NCBI GenBank assembly: GCA_036936605.1 | Contig: JAUPFV010000005.1 | Coordinates: 74,288,885-74,352,884 of the forward strand | Reading direction: 5' to 3' | Source of the DNA: Limnanthes douglasii subsp. nivea | Lineage: Eukaryota; Streptophyta; Magnoliopsida; Brassicales; Limnanthaceae | Length of the DNA stretch: 64,000 bases | In this document: one piece after another, positions 44,790 through 56,895 of the stretch | Numbering within the stretch: the stretch's first letter is position 1 | How the letters are laid out: the number at the start of each line of letters is the position of its first letter | Program-made: the position numbers and the translations under genes | The notes under the pieces: generated by a model | Database searches by the model: none | What the model saw: only the letters and a program-made list of their open reading frames with translations | What the model was told of the DNA's origin: nothing

Positions 44790-45208
44790 TGATGAGTCTG
44801 GATTCCGTCAGCACATTTTATGGGAACCGGACAGGGTCAATTCGGACAATGTCCACCTTACCAGACAGGGGCAGTTCGGACACCAACATCCATTGAACTA
44901 TCCGAACAGAACTAAATTACTTAAAACCTAATTACTTTTTGACTAAGCTTCATGTTTCCTCACTTAGAACTAATGGGTCCTTAAACTCGACCCGAGTCCA
45001 TTAAACACGACCCGAAAGCCCATGTGGCCCAAATATAAGGGTATAAATACCCAACCACCAACATTAAATGAGGGTAATGAAAATTAAATACAACCAGGCA
45101 GCTCAATTCTCCCTCTACATTTCACCCAAACATTAAATACTCACAAAACTCTACAAAACTCTAAACATAAATTACAAACTTACCCTCAGACAAAAATAAA
45201 CCACACCA
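44790..45208 (+). repeat. Gypsy 3' LTR
   Basis: 419 bp, begins TGATGAG after the purine tract AAAAAAGGGGC (44775-44786) and ends CACACCA before target duplication CTCAT. TATAAATA is at 45042-45049. The minus-strand promoter for the antisense ORF must lie between 44344 and this LTR or within it. Confidence 0.95.
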
Positions 45209-45425
45209 CTCATGGCTCCCGCGAGATTGTACCTGTAGTATATCGCAGCCCTCAGCGTGTCTTAGCGGAGGCTCTGTTTCACTCCTTTTCGAGTTTCGTT
45301 TCGGTTTTTTTCTTACATAGACTACGAAATAATTTTATAGACAACTTGTGCCCAGTTTAAAAACGTGAGAGGTTGTCTTTATCCAAGCAAAAAAAAAACT
45401 AAAATCAAAACATATCATGAGTGAT

Positions 45426-45504
45426 ACTAGTTTTGTTCGTCTTAAAAAAAACAAAACCAACGGTACTTTCGGATTTGTTTTCCGAGTTACGGTTTAAAAG
45501 ATAC
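45426..45504 (+). repeat. Dispersed ~75-bp module, copy 1
   Basis: Begins CTAGTTTTGTTCGTCTTAAA and ends ACGGTTTAAAAGATAC. Closely repeated at 47441-47516 and more loosely at 55999-56071. It stands just upstream of the 26-bp minisatellite. Confidence 0.85.
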
Positions 45505-45539
45505 ATACCTTTAAGAATTTTAAATTTAAAGGGTAAACG

Positions 45540-46860
45540 AAGAAGATGCGAAACCTTCTTTATTTTTATAGATGCTAAACCTTCTTTATTTTGATAGATA
45601 CGAAATCTTTTTTATTTCGATAGATGTTAACCCTTTTTTATTTTGATAGATTTTAAACCTTCTTTATTTTGATAGATGTGAAACCTTCTTTATTTTGCTA
45701 GATGCTAAACCTCCTTTATTTTACTAGATGTGAAACCTTCTTTATTTTGATAGATACGAACCTTTCTTTTTTGTTAGGGTGGCGACCAAAGTCCCACATC
45801 CCACATCGGTTAAACATGGGAAGGATCAGTGGTATATAAGTATGAACATATCTCAACTAGTATGAGGCCTTTTGGTAGTTGACCAAATGCAAAGCCGTGA
45901 GGGCCTCCGAGTGCCAAAGCGAACAATATCATACTAGTGTTGAGATTGGTTGTGTTCTTACTTATATACGGAGGTGGAATATGTGGACTGAACACGCATA
46001 TTCCCAACACGTGGTATCAAAGCGTCAGGCCCAAACAGAACGCGATGGTGGTGAAATTCTCGGAGGTCGAACATGATGAACCAGTAGTCATGCTCAAGGT
46101 GAATGATCTACTATATACATCCTAGTTCAGGAGTGTGCATGACTCATCCAGCGGTGGTACTTGATTGGAATGGATAGTGGAGCTAAGGAACATGCGCAGG
46201 ATGGTCGAGTGAGTAGATAGATCCGTTGTAAAAGTTATATTGCTCAGGTGGAGCAACTTCTAATTAGAGTGAGCAGATGAAAGTCAATTGAGAGAAGGCT
46301 AAGTGGTACTTTGTTCGAGAGGAGGATTTTTTAGGGTGGCGACCAAAGTCCCATATCCCATATCGGTTAAACATGGGAAGGATCAGCGGTATATAAGTAA
46401 GAACATATATCAACTAGTATGAGGCCTTTTGGTAGTGGACCAAATGCAAAGTTGTGAGGGCCTTCGGGTTCCAAAGCGGACAATATCATACTAGTGTTGA
46501 GATCGGTTGTGTCCGTACTTATATACGGAGGTGGAATATGTGGACCGAACACGCATATTCCCAACAATTTTGATAGATGCTAAACCTTTTTTATTTTGAT
46601 AGATTTTAAACCTTCCTTATTTTGATAGATGTGAAACCTTCTTTGTTTTGCTAGATGCTAAACCTTTTTTATTTTACTAGATGTGAAACCTTCTTTATTT
46701 TGATATATACGAACCCTTCTTTCTTTTGATAGATTTCAAACCTTCTTTATTTTGGTAGATGTGAAACCTTCTTTATTTTGCTAGATGAGAAACCTCTTTG
46801 TTTTGATGGATACGAAACCTTCTCTATTCTGGTAGATGTGAAACCAGTCACTAGATGTGA
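45540..46860. repeat. 26-bp minisatellite (interrupted)
   Basis: Unit of about 26 bp, consensus close to GATAGATGTGAAACCTTCTT followed by TATTTT, with variants GCTAAACC and ACGAAACC. The array is split into 45540-45771 and 46567-46860 by the TRIM insertion. About nine units are on the left and about eleven on the right. Confidence 0.9.
45772..46566 (+). mobile_element. TRIM (terminal-repeat retrotransposon in miniature), 795 bp
   Basis: Two 238-bp direct terminal repeats (45772-46009 and 46329-46566) start TGTTAGGG (left) or TTTTAGGG (right), end TTCCCAACA and contain GGTATATAAG. A Met-tRNA-type primer site TGGTATCAAAGC follows the left repeat at 46012-46023, and a purine tract CGAGAGGAGGA precedes the right one. 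The internal part is only 319 bp and codes for nothing complete. The repeats differ at roughly 17 positions. It sits inside the 26-bp minisatellite; the flanks (TTTTT left, ATTTT right) fit a 5-bp target duplication with one change. Confidence 0.93.
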
Positions 46861-47440
46861 AACCATATAACTGAGAAACATGTGTAAAATATTTATAAAA
46901 AAATCAAAATATAGTGGTAGCGCCAAGCTACGAGATGGAACATGAGGCTAAAAATACAAAGAAAGAAGACAAAAAATATAATATAGATAGTTCTAACCCT
47001 AGGTTAGAGTAAAAGAGACTTTAAAGAAAATCAAATTCTATTCAAAAAAGTTTGAGGCAAAACTAGGGTTTGAGAGCCTTTTATAAAAGTGCTCGAAACC
47101 CTAGTCTAAAATTACAGCTTTTTCTTTATGCACTAAAATAAAGCTCAGCCCAATTTCAAAGCGATTGGAGCTGGTTAATTATTTTAATAAAATCCAACAA
47201 AAATAAGAAAATGCAGAAAATTTACTAAAACAGCAAAACGAGGGTTTAAACGATTAAATTTTGGGCCTGGACTTCATGTTGTGATGCTTTCGAAAATCGT
47301 TGGGCTTCTTGACGCGTTCGATTTGAGTAGTCGCATCGCCTAATTCTGGTATCTGGGTCCCAAATAAAGCCCGTTTCCGTTTGTCCAAAAGGGTCGTATA
47401 GTCATGGGCTTGTGCAACTACATCACATAGTATGAGTTGT
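46861..47440. other. Non-coding sequence between repeat arrays
   Basis: Moderately AT-rich with CCCTAG-type motifs and no open frame of interest. Not assigned to a known element. Confidence 0.4.
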
Positions 47441-47516
47441 ACTAGTTTTGTTCGTCTTAAAAAACAAAACCAATGGTATTTTCGGATTCTTTTTCCGAGT
47501 ACGGTTTAAAAGATAC
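47441..47516 (+). repeat. Dispersed ~75-bp module, copy 2
   Basis: Near-identical to 45426-45504, including the stretch before it (ATGAGT-G/T-GTACTAG). Lies about 360 bp upstream of the 87-bp tandem array. Confidence 0.85.
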
Positions 47517-47879
47517 GGACCTTTAAAAATTAAAATTAAAAAAAAATACAAATAATTATTTGGATAATAAAATTACGAATGATAATTTTAATTTTTTGTT
47601 TACCAAAAAATTACATGCACCACACAAAAAATCATGTTTTTCCAATTTTTTATGCTCGCGAACACTTTCTCTCAAACGGATACTCTCAAATCTCTCAAAA
47701 CCATATTCCTACAATAAATTTCAGTAGATTTTGAAGCATTACAATATAAATGAACTACTAAATCAGGTTCTCACGAAGAAATTACTCTATTTTATCCTAA
47801 ATTTGTCACTTGTTGTTTTCGTAAATAACTTCCATGACCTAAGAAATGTGTGTCGTTGGTTTTGATGATTCGTATGTCT

Positions 47880-48710
47880 TTTTACGCAACCATCAATACA
47901 ATTGGTAACCTATGAACTATTTGTGTACTACGTAATTGTTATGGATTTTTTTCGCAACCGAATTGAATATATTTATGCACCTAACTTACAATTGGTTTCC
48001 ATACTCGCTTTCTATTTTGTTTTCCAAACCTTAAAAACATTTTTCACAACAAAATTGGACGTATTTATCCACCCAAATTACAGTTAGTTTTCAGACTTTT
48101 TTTCAAACTTTAAAAACCTTATCTTGCAACCAAGGTGAACATATTTATGCACCCACCTTACAGTTAGTTTCGAGACTCATTCTTGTTTTATTTTTCAAAC
48201 CTTAAAAATCTTTTATAATCGAATTGAATGTAATTACGGACTTAAATTATCGTTAGTTAACCGACCACTTTCTTTTTTTGTTTTTTAAAGTTTAAAACAT
48301 TTTTCACAACATAATTGAACATATTTGCGCACCCAACATACAATTAGTTTGCATATCCACTTTCTCTTTTGTTTTCAAACCTTAAAAAACGTTTTCCATC
48401 CAAATTAAAACGTATTTACACACCCAAATTACAGTTAGTTTTGAGGCCCATTTTTTCAAACCTTTAAATGTTTTTTTTTATAACTAGAATGAACGTAATT
48501 ACGTGCCTAACTTACATTTAGTTTTAAACCCACTTTCAATTTTGTTTGTCAAACCTTAAAAACATTGTTTGTAACTCAATTGTATGTATTTACACACCCA
48601 ATTTACAGATAGTTTCCAAACCCACTTTCTTTTTTTTAAACATTTTTAACAACCGAATTGAATGTAATTATGCACCCAACTTACAGTATTTTGAATACTA
48701 AGTTACATGT
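47880..48710. repeat. ~87-bp tandem array
   Basis: At least nine diverged units, starting near 47951, 48046, 48124, 48215, 48305, 48395, 48480, 48569 and 48648. Each has CAACCGAATTGAA, TATTTATGCACCCAA, TTACAGTTAGTTT and CAAACCTTAAAAA in that order. Average spacing is 87 bp. No terminal repeats or coding. Confidence 0.88.
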
Positions 48711-51700
48711 ATTTTTAATTTATAATGCATATAAATAATGACAAAATGAACTTATTTTTCAGATTAGGACTTATACTTTTAATTTAGTTGTTGGATTCAA
48801 CACAAATAGTAAAAGTTCAACTAAATAATTTCCAAACACACTATTAAAAAATCTAATTAAAGGTGCATATGATCATAATAATATTGGTCTTGCTTCAAAG
48901 AATAAATGATATGTCATAGTTGAAATAATAAAATATTTTGACCCTAAAAATTGAGTTTTTATTTTTGTTGGAAAACTTGTTGAAGTGACAAAAACGGATG
49001 TAATGCTCATTTTAAGAGTCCAAACATGGAAAAGCAAAGTTAATGTGAACAAAATATTAATTGAAGCTTCTTTAAATGAATAACAACAATCATGAATCAT
49101 CATAACTTATTTCCATATTCTTGATTGACCAAAAAATATAACGGTAATAAAAGTTATTATTTTGTTTATTTTAGCAATTAAAACCCTATTTACTCAACCA
49201 AATTACTCGTAATCTCGCAACGAAAATATTTTTTGTTTTTTCACAATTAATATATCTATTTACGCAGCATAGTCGTACGTAAAATTGTAACCCAAAATAA
49301 CACTTACATAATGTTTTTACACGGTACAATCAAGTTTGATGTAATTTTACCTAGAGAACAAGATATTAAAGATGTAGTTGTACTCCTCATTGTATGTTTA
49401 TGCAACTAAGCTAATTTTCTTGAGCTCTAGAGAAATACTAGATACTTCAACAATTAAATATGATTAAGATTTTTACAACAATCAATGAGTATGATTGGAC
49501 AAAAACAATAAGAGAAAAGTTAATAAGTTCAGTGAAAAATGTTGCCAAAGTAAACCATAAACAACAATCGGTTCTGTAACACTACTTGTAGTAAGTACTA
49601 ACTCAAATATATGTATATATAATAAAGTATAATAAAAAACAGTAATTCATATACTAATTTCATATCATTGTTCAGCCACTTTTTTCTAGAACACACAACC
49701 GTTGGATTGTACTCAAGACGTAAATAAACTATACCACAATGTTTCTAATGGAGGGTGTTGGAGATTAGATGTGATATGAAACTGCTTAAAATGTTTTCAA
49801 AATATAACACTAAAAATTGTAAGTTTACAAATGATTTTTGTTTCGCAAAAGTAATTTTAAACTATAAATTTATTTAATAAACTTTCTTATTATAATAGCA
49901 TATTATTATGGGAGAACTTGAAGTAACAGAAAAAGAGAGGTTGGCATTTACAAATGAAGTAAATGCAACTGAAATAAATGAAGGTATTGTTGTTGATAAA
50001 GAAATGAACAAAATAGACTCTAAAAATGATGAAGATGATACATTTGTTGGCGCTCTAGAGGATGTTAGTTCATCAACCATTGCTCTAGAAAAGAATAAAA
50101 AACAAAAATCGGTTTGAAATAAAACTGTGAGAAAACTCCAACTCATATATTATAAGACGTTTGGAAAGACTATAACTTTAAATGAAATGTCAGAGGACAT
50201 GAGGCTCAAAGGAACTCCAGGAATAAGTCAAACATTTCAAGAATCAAACTGAACAAGTACTTAGGCAGCCAAAACGAACATAATTTTGCAACCACAACTG
50301 CAAACTACCAAAAATCCTAAAATATGTTTTCACGAAATCACACTTTTCAAATAAATGTCAAAAAAATACGTGAACGTATGAAATCAAAGAATCATCAAAA
50401 CTAAAACAATTATATAAATCCCGAAACAGCCATATAATAATTTACATTGATAAAATAAGAAAATAAAAATAATTTGAACTAATTAACGATCGTCAGTTGA
50501 AGAAAAAAAAAGGAAAACAACTGATCGCCAACTACAGATTAATAGATCGAAAAGGAAAAATAAAAATTATAGTCCAGTGAAGAAGAAAGAAAGCCTATAA
50601 ATCACAATTTAAAAATAACACTGAATTATATAATTTATTGAAGAAGAGCCGATAAGCATATAAGCAAGGGTATGATAGATATTTAAAAAGTCAAGGTGAT
50701 GATCTATAAATACTAATTTAACGCTAGATGGTGATCCAAATTTTTTTAAAGGAAAATAATATTTTATTAACGATTTGACAAATGAAATACAATGTTGTCT
50801 AAGAAAGAATACGCTAAATATAGGCGTTAAAACAATATTGAAAAAGAAAATTTCATAATTTTCCTTCGTCTTCCTTATGCAACTAATTCACCATTTTCTA
50901 AATTTTTCAAAGAGAAATTGAATCAGACTTCACATTCAACATCAAGCTTAAGTTAGTGAATGAATGATGATCCGTAGTTTATCTAACTTTGTCTAATTAT
51001 TGCTAAATAAGTTTGATGTTTGATGGTTATTGGTAGATTACTCTTTTTTATATATAAACGTTCAATAATCAGATATATATTTTTAAATATAAATAGGTCT
51101 GAGATATTATATTACTAGTGTTTTTTTAATCACAAAATAATACACAAACTTACATGCTAAACTTTTATTAAAAAAATATAAATTTATATCAAATGTATAT
51201 AAAATAGTTGAGGAAATAAATACATTAGCTTCTTTTTATCCATATTTTGAATTCTTCTTAATATAAAATCATAAAATCATAATCTGAATATACATATAAA
51301 TTTTTTATAAAGGTTAAAAAAGGTACTTAATCTCTTTGAAATTATAAAAGGTCTTAAATATCATATGTTTCACAATTATTTTATTAAAACGATTAATACA
51401 AACTTACAAGCTAAATTTTTTATACAAAAATTAAATAAATTTACAATAATAATGGATCTACAAAAATATTAAAGGACATGAATGCACCTTATTTTTCTGT
51501 TATCCACTCGCCAAAGGACTTTTAGGAAAAAAACACATAAAATCTTCCATATATTGGTTTTTTATTATATTTATATATTTTTTAAACGACATTCATTTTT
51601 TGCAACTATTTTTTTCTACTTAACTCTAAACAATATAATACTATATACTAAGTTTAAATATGCGAGTGTTGTTTTAGTCCATAACAACACAACAACACAA

Positions 51701-52240
51701 GTTAATTTATTTAACATAACAATTCGAGATACAAATTGTTAAGGTTGGACCGGATATTCATATATTTAATATCTACCTCATAAGTTTTATACACACCCCT
51801 TCTAAAATTCGATGCGTATTTATTTTCTCGACCAAACCTAAATGGGTAATTAATTTTATAATATTTATAAATATTCTTAATTATTTGTTAAATATATTAT
51901 TGATTATTCAATTGGAGTTATTATTAAATATCATTAAATTAGTATATTTTATATATTTATATATATAAATAATTTTTTATAGTCGTTTTTATATAATTAA
52001 AATTAAAAAAAAATATTTAAAAAATATTATATTTTATAATATAAATTAGTACACTATTTGATGAGGGACTGAATTAGTTTTTATAAATTATATGGTCTAA
52101 ATTTTTTATTGGATTGTTACTTGAAGATAATGAAGAGTGAGTAAAAAATACAGTCATTTAAAATATGTATATTTAAGATCATGTACAAATATATTAATTC
52201 AAATTAGTATCATAAATTGATTTACTTAAGGATAAATAAT
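48711..52240. other. AT-rich sequence, no confident gene
   Basis: Over 3.5 kb of very AT-rich DNA. The only non-trivial frame is 49908-50117 (+, 69 codons), a polar acidic peptide (ELEVTEKERLAF, KNDEDDTFVG) without a recognised domain; it could be a broken first exon. Long homopolymer and AT stretches continue to 52240. I see no transposon boundaries. Confidence 0.4.
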
Positions 52241-52249
52241 ATCTCTCAT

Positions 52250-53190
52250 TAATTGAGATATTATCTAGTTTTCATATACAAGATATTTCTAACTTTTAAA
52301 ATAGATATCTATGTAGATGATATGATTACTACAAATGATGATATTGATGGTATTGAGACACTAAAATGTGATTTGGCTCATCGATTTATAAAAAAAAAAC
52401 TTGAGAGCTTACATTATTTTTTGGGTATTGAGGTGACTTAGTCTCCGAAAGGTTATATTTTTTCTCACACAATATATATATATATATATATATGATCTAT
52501 TTGAGCGAGCACAGTTTTCCAATAACATGACGACATACATTCCTCTTGAAACTAATACTCGATATTCTCCAACTTATGGTGTTTCTTTATAATACCCGAC
52601 TAATACTAGTTTATGTTTTTTTTTTAAGATTCATTAATCGCATGGAAACACGAGAAACATGACATTGTTTTTAGATCTTCTATCGAGGCTATATATCATA
52701 CAATTGGATTGAGTACATGTGAGATTACTTGGTTACAGTGAGGGTTAACATTACTGAGCTCACTTCGTTATATTGTGATAACAAAAGCGTCATACAAATT
52801 GCAAATAATTTTGTTTTTCATGAAAGGACAAAGCACATTAAAATTGATTGTCACTTCATTCATCATGATCTTTAGCTCAAGAAAATCTCACTTTCATTTA
52901 TTCCATAAACTTTGCATGTTGTTGATATCTTCACGAAGACTCAGTCGACATCTCGTTTTTTTTTATGTGACAAACTCTCAATTCTTATTGCTCTTGCATT
53001 ATGAGTTTGAGAGAGGGTATTAAAGATATTAAATACATAAGATATATTATAGATATTAGGCGCACTTACCCATTATATTATTACTCTACATATAATGGCT
53101 TAAGCGCTTTGTAAATATTATTATGTTATATTTTAATCAATAAAACCCGAACACTCTTTTATTCTTCTTATCATTTAACAATTATTAGTC
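52250..53190 (+). pseudogene. Decayed Ty1/copia 3' part: RT end, RNase H, 3' LTR
   Basis: RT catalytic segment IYVDDMITTNDDIDGIETLK with LESLHYFLGIEV (52300-52440), then a (TA)n run at 52473-52493, and RNase H in broken frames: [33 protein letters not shown] near 52765-52880, then a block like DIFTK near 52930. GAGAGAGGGTATTAAAGATA at 53008-53030 looks like polypurine tract plus the start of a 3' LTR, which may reach about 53190. Everything 5' of the RT is missing or unrecognisable. Confidence 0.85.
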
Positions 53191-54340
53191 GGGTCATTAT
53201 AATTTTTGATCTATTATTGGATTAGTATTTAACCATAAACAATAAATATCTTTCTCTAGAATCTCTCTTTAGATATCTCTCTATTTTATGATTAGTGTCT
53301 AGACTAGTTAAGACCTTCAGTAGTGTCCTAACTAAGTCGAACATCAGCAGTGGAGCTGTATGTGGGAAGAGACCAATACTTTGATAGTATCTTTTAAAAG
53401 TTATTTACAAAAAATCACTAACTATCACATTACTCACCTTTTGAGTTATGTAAAATCTCATTATTTATGAGTCTCTGTGAGGGATCGAGCCACATTAGTT
53501 CTCTGGGAGCATGTTTGATCATATCTATTTTCATGCATAACTGGAAGAGAAACCTTAAGCTCATGCAACGTAGGATAGAAAATCTTTGTGGCTTAGTTTG
53601 TGACATGGGTACATCACCTACTAAGGTAAGGCAAGATAAGGTTAAGGAAAAGTCACTTCGAACTATTGGGCTTAGCGATCTAATGATGTTTATAGAAAGG
53701 GTTGTGGGTCTTGATATTGTCGTCATTCATCTTATTCATCAAGTGGGAGGTCAATTGTTGTTGGTTGGGAATCAAAATCCTAGAACAAAGAAAGTCATCA
53801 ACGCTCTTGCTCAGACATTATGATCGAGCAAGAGGTCAACACCATCATAATATGACTTTTACCTGAAGATTTGAGACAGAACATCATAAGGTGCCAATAT
53901 CATAAGAACCCCCACATATTCGACCTTTAGGGGTAGTTTACCAACCTCCTATAGAACCTTAATAACAAAATTATGTGAAACCTCCTTCTAAGCATATGCA
54001 ACCACCTCCACAAGCACATTATCATAACATATAACTTTCTACAAACATATGCAACCCTTATTTAATAGGTTGTTACAATAACAACACTAATGGCATTAAG
54101 ATCTTGTCTTGAATCCCAGCAGCAGCACAATGATTCTGAAATAATCGGGGCGATAAGCCAACCTTATGATGATATTTCTGATAAAATACATTTCTTGAAT
54201 AATTGGGGCGATAAGACAACCTTAGGATGATGTTTCTGATAAAATACATTTCTTGAATGTTCATCTTTTGTGAAAGTGTATATTGTGAGTGGCTTTGGCC
54301 TCAAGTTGATGAATTATATGCTTTCTTTGATTTTAAATAG
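53191..54340. other. Unassigned sequence with one open frame and a 58-bp duplication
   Basis: An open frame of 118 codons at 53467-53823 (+) is balanced in composition but matches no family I know (for example LMQRRIENLCGLVCDMGTSP). A proline/glutamine-rich remnant follows near 53970-54060. A 58-bp unit with GGGGCGATAAG is tandemly duplicated at 54141-54198 and 54199-54256. Could be a decayed gene or retroelement gag; no call is made. Confidence 0.4.
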
Positions 54341-55290
54341 CTAAAATTTTTGAAAAATTTGTAAATAAATATATAATATATAGCTTAAAGAATAAGAGAA
54401 ACAATTTGTTTGGCATTACTATTATGATTGAGAGTACGAGACCCAGTATTTTTTCTATCAAGATCTGGGAATCAAGATGAGGATCTAACAATATTGTTGG
54501 CTCAATAAACGTGTGAAAAAGTTCAGAAATATCAATTTCTGGAAAAAATCCCAGGCTCGTGAGATAAGAAGAAAATTTGGATGCAGCATGTGTGCCTAAT
54601 TTTACAGAATCCACGCACCCTAGTATTTGGAATTACCGGATACCCTCACAATACATGCATGCGTTCGGTATTTTCAGGCACCCAGGGTGCGTGAAAATGC
54701 ATCAGCAACCATAGATGCCTAACAATCGTAAACTTTAAAATATTAAAACAAATCCAACAAACTATAACCAAATCATAGATATTCAAGTTTCCTAACCTAT
54801 AGAACAACTAGAATTCAAAATAACAACTACAAATATAAAAAAATAATTTTTTGAGTATAATATTCAACTCTAGATATCAGTAAAAATACATATCAAAATT
54901 AAAAACAAAATATATCAATAAGTAGAGAATACATACCTTAACTTTTTTCACAAAGTCAGATTTGAAAATTTATAGTTTTAAAATAGCATATTTAGAAAGA
55001 GGGTTAGGATTTTGTGTTAGATTTGTGGTTGACTTTTTATAGAAAATGAGTTTTATATGAATGGCAGTTTTGTAATTAATGGGAGTCTCATTATGACCGA
55101 ATCTCTTTATAAGAAGAACGGGTCTCATTTTAGCCTAGCCATACTACCAATAGATACTTCAGTCATGGTGAAAAACCACAAGTAACCCTCGTCTTTCTTT
55201 AACCAAATTTCTCTTTTTTATTTTTATTAAAAAGTCTATATCTTTCATATTGTAGCTCAGAACAAGAATACAAAAGTACATTCGACTTTA
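54341..55290. other. Non-coding AT-rich sequence
   Basis: No gene or repeat recognised. Confidence 0.4.
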
Positions 55291-56015
55291 TTTTTTTTTA
55301 AATAGAACAAAATTATATCTATTACTGATATTTTTAGAATTGTTTTTTTGTTCGTAACATGCGAGACCAGACAAAACCAAAGACCAGGCATACCCAACCA
55401 TATGAGACCAGACATAACCAACCATGCGAGACCAGGCATAACCAACCATGAGAAACCATGCATAACCAACCATGAGAAACCATGCATAACCAACCATGAG
55501 AGACCAGGCAAAACCAACCATGCAAGACCAGACATAACTAACCATGTGAGACCAGGCATAACCAACCATGAGAGACCAGACGTAACCAACCATCCAAGAC
55601 CAAGCATAACCAACCACGCGGCACCAGACATAGCAAACATGCATGACTATGTATAAATAAATATTTGCGACCAGGCATATATAAACATACAAGATATGTT
55701 CTAAGTGATAATAAAGATGCGAGACCATGATTACTAGGTTTGACAAAAAAAAATCATTAATAAATCTAATTTTATTCATCTTTAAAAAATATTGATTTAT
55801 TATATCTTGTCTAACATGTTTATTATATTTGGTCTCGCACAGTTTATTATGTCTAGTCTCACATGTTTTTTATACATGGTCTCACATGTTTTTTATGCTT
55901 GGTCTCGCATGTTTATTAATGTCTGGTCTTGCATTTTGGGTTATGCCTAGTCTCACATATTAGACGATTTGTTTTATTTAAAAAAATTATTGATGAATAT
56001 AGTTTTGTTCGTCTT
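55290..56015. repeat. Inverted minisatellite / foldback structure
   Basis: A 24-bp unit (CATGCGAGACCAGGCATAAC type) runs in one orientation at 55358-55650, with loose units up to 55740. The same motif runs in reverse complement (TTATGCTTGGTCTCGCATG type) at about 55825-55960, across a centre of roughly 85 bp. The outer flanks are also inverted: GAACAAAATTATATCTATTA near 55300 pairs with TGATGAATATAGTTTTGTTC near 55990. Long open frames across it are artefacts of the 24-bp (multiple of three) repeat. Confidence 0.88.
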
Positions 56016-56071
56016 AAAAAAAAGTCGACGATACCCTTAAGTTTTTTTTTAAACTCCAGTTTGAAAGATAC
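55999..56071 (+). repeat. Dispersed ~75-bp module, copy 3 (diverged)
   Basis: TAGTTTTGTTCGTCTTAAAA, then ACTCCAGTTTGAAAGATAC; a weaker match to the two copies at 45426 and 47441. It forms the right edge of the inverted minisatellite. Confidence 0.65.
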
Positions 56072-56895
56072 AAATATTTTTTTAAATAAAATAAAAAAGT
56101 AAGAAAGATAAGTTTTGGTTCAAGAGTGAGAAGTGGTTACGTGCGTGGTAATGAAATTTTGACAAATTCAATTAATTTGTACTGTGAAATGAATCTCTGG
56201 TCACTTGTTTTTTTTGTTGAACTTCAAATCTATTGATTTTATCTTTAAATCTCCTCATTGAACCTAAGAGTTGTGGAATTATTTTCGCGGATTGCGTGGT
56301 CATGTATGGCTATACAAAAAACAACTCAATGTTTTCAACCCTTGGATATTATTTGAATGGACTTGACAATTATCCACTACCAAGAGAATATTTTAACCGT
56401 GCTCTTTTGTTGGCATGGTAGTCACAATCTAAGTTATTCATATTGATATTCTTAAAACAACGTGGCTTTGCATAATCGCCAATGATCTATAAAGAAAAAA
56501 TTTTATGAGCCATCTTTATTGCAACAAATAACAATTGTAAGTCTTTCATTGTCCTGTTTCCAACCTTCAATTTTGTGAATGTACATTCATTAAATGTGCA
56601 TTGGAATTTATTTTTGTAATTTATTTTTCATTTGTAGCTAATATACATTGTAATTAGTACATTGAACTTGGAAATTTAAAAATCATATGTAACACTAGTG
56701 ATATATTATCATATCGATAAATTAATAATTTATTAACTTAAATAGGGATTATGTATGCCCTTTAAATTTTCAAGTCAAATGTGCTACTTAAAATGTGTAT
56801 TAGTTATGTTAAAATCTAAATTGTATAACTTATATAGGAATGATTTAGACTTCTATTTCCTTTAGCCTAAATAGTAAATTTATTTAAGTTTATTT
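56072..56895. other. Non-coding or unassigned sequence
   Basis: Open frame 56233-56421 (+, 62 codons) has no recognised domain and might be an exon fragment. The rest is AT-rich. Confidence 0.4.

Larger units (their letters stand above)
34780..45208 (+). mobile_element. Full-length Tat-lineage Ty3/gypsy retrotransposon with antisense ORF
   Basis: 10,429 bp. Both LTRs are 419 bp (TGATGAG...CACACCA), differ at about 16 positions (roughly 4 percent), and are flanked by a perfect target duplication CTCAT (34775-34779 and 45209-45213). Order: gag, protease, RT, RNase H, a second RNase H, integrase, then a long ORF on the opposite strand, 3' polypurine tract (about 44775-44786) and 3' LTR. Dual RNase H plus an antisense ORF upstream of the 3' LTR is the known layout of Tat elements such as Retand. 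The coding frame has several indels and stops, so it is inactive. Confidence 0.96.

Noticed and set aside
34616..45330. Similarity between the flanks of the gypsy element (GAGATTG and TTTTCGAGTTYCG on both sides)
   Set aside because: Short, low-complexity matches beyond the 5-bp target duplication; not enough to claim a larger duplication.
45810..46567. Paired 66-codon minus-strand frames near 45810-46010 and 46367-46567
   Set aside because: They are the two TRIM terminal repeats.
51482..51742. 86-codon frame
   Set aside because: Extreme AT content and Phe/Ile/Tyr-rich translation; chance frame.
55358..55650. Regular short repeats that resemble a CRISPR array
   Set aside because: Units are contiguous and diverged with no unique spacers, in plant DNA.
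55257..55779. Overlapping long minus-strand frames rich in W, V, G and M, and the matching plus-strand frame at 55348-55656
   Set aside because: They are translations of the 24-bp minisatellite, whose period is a multiple of three; not genes.
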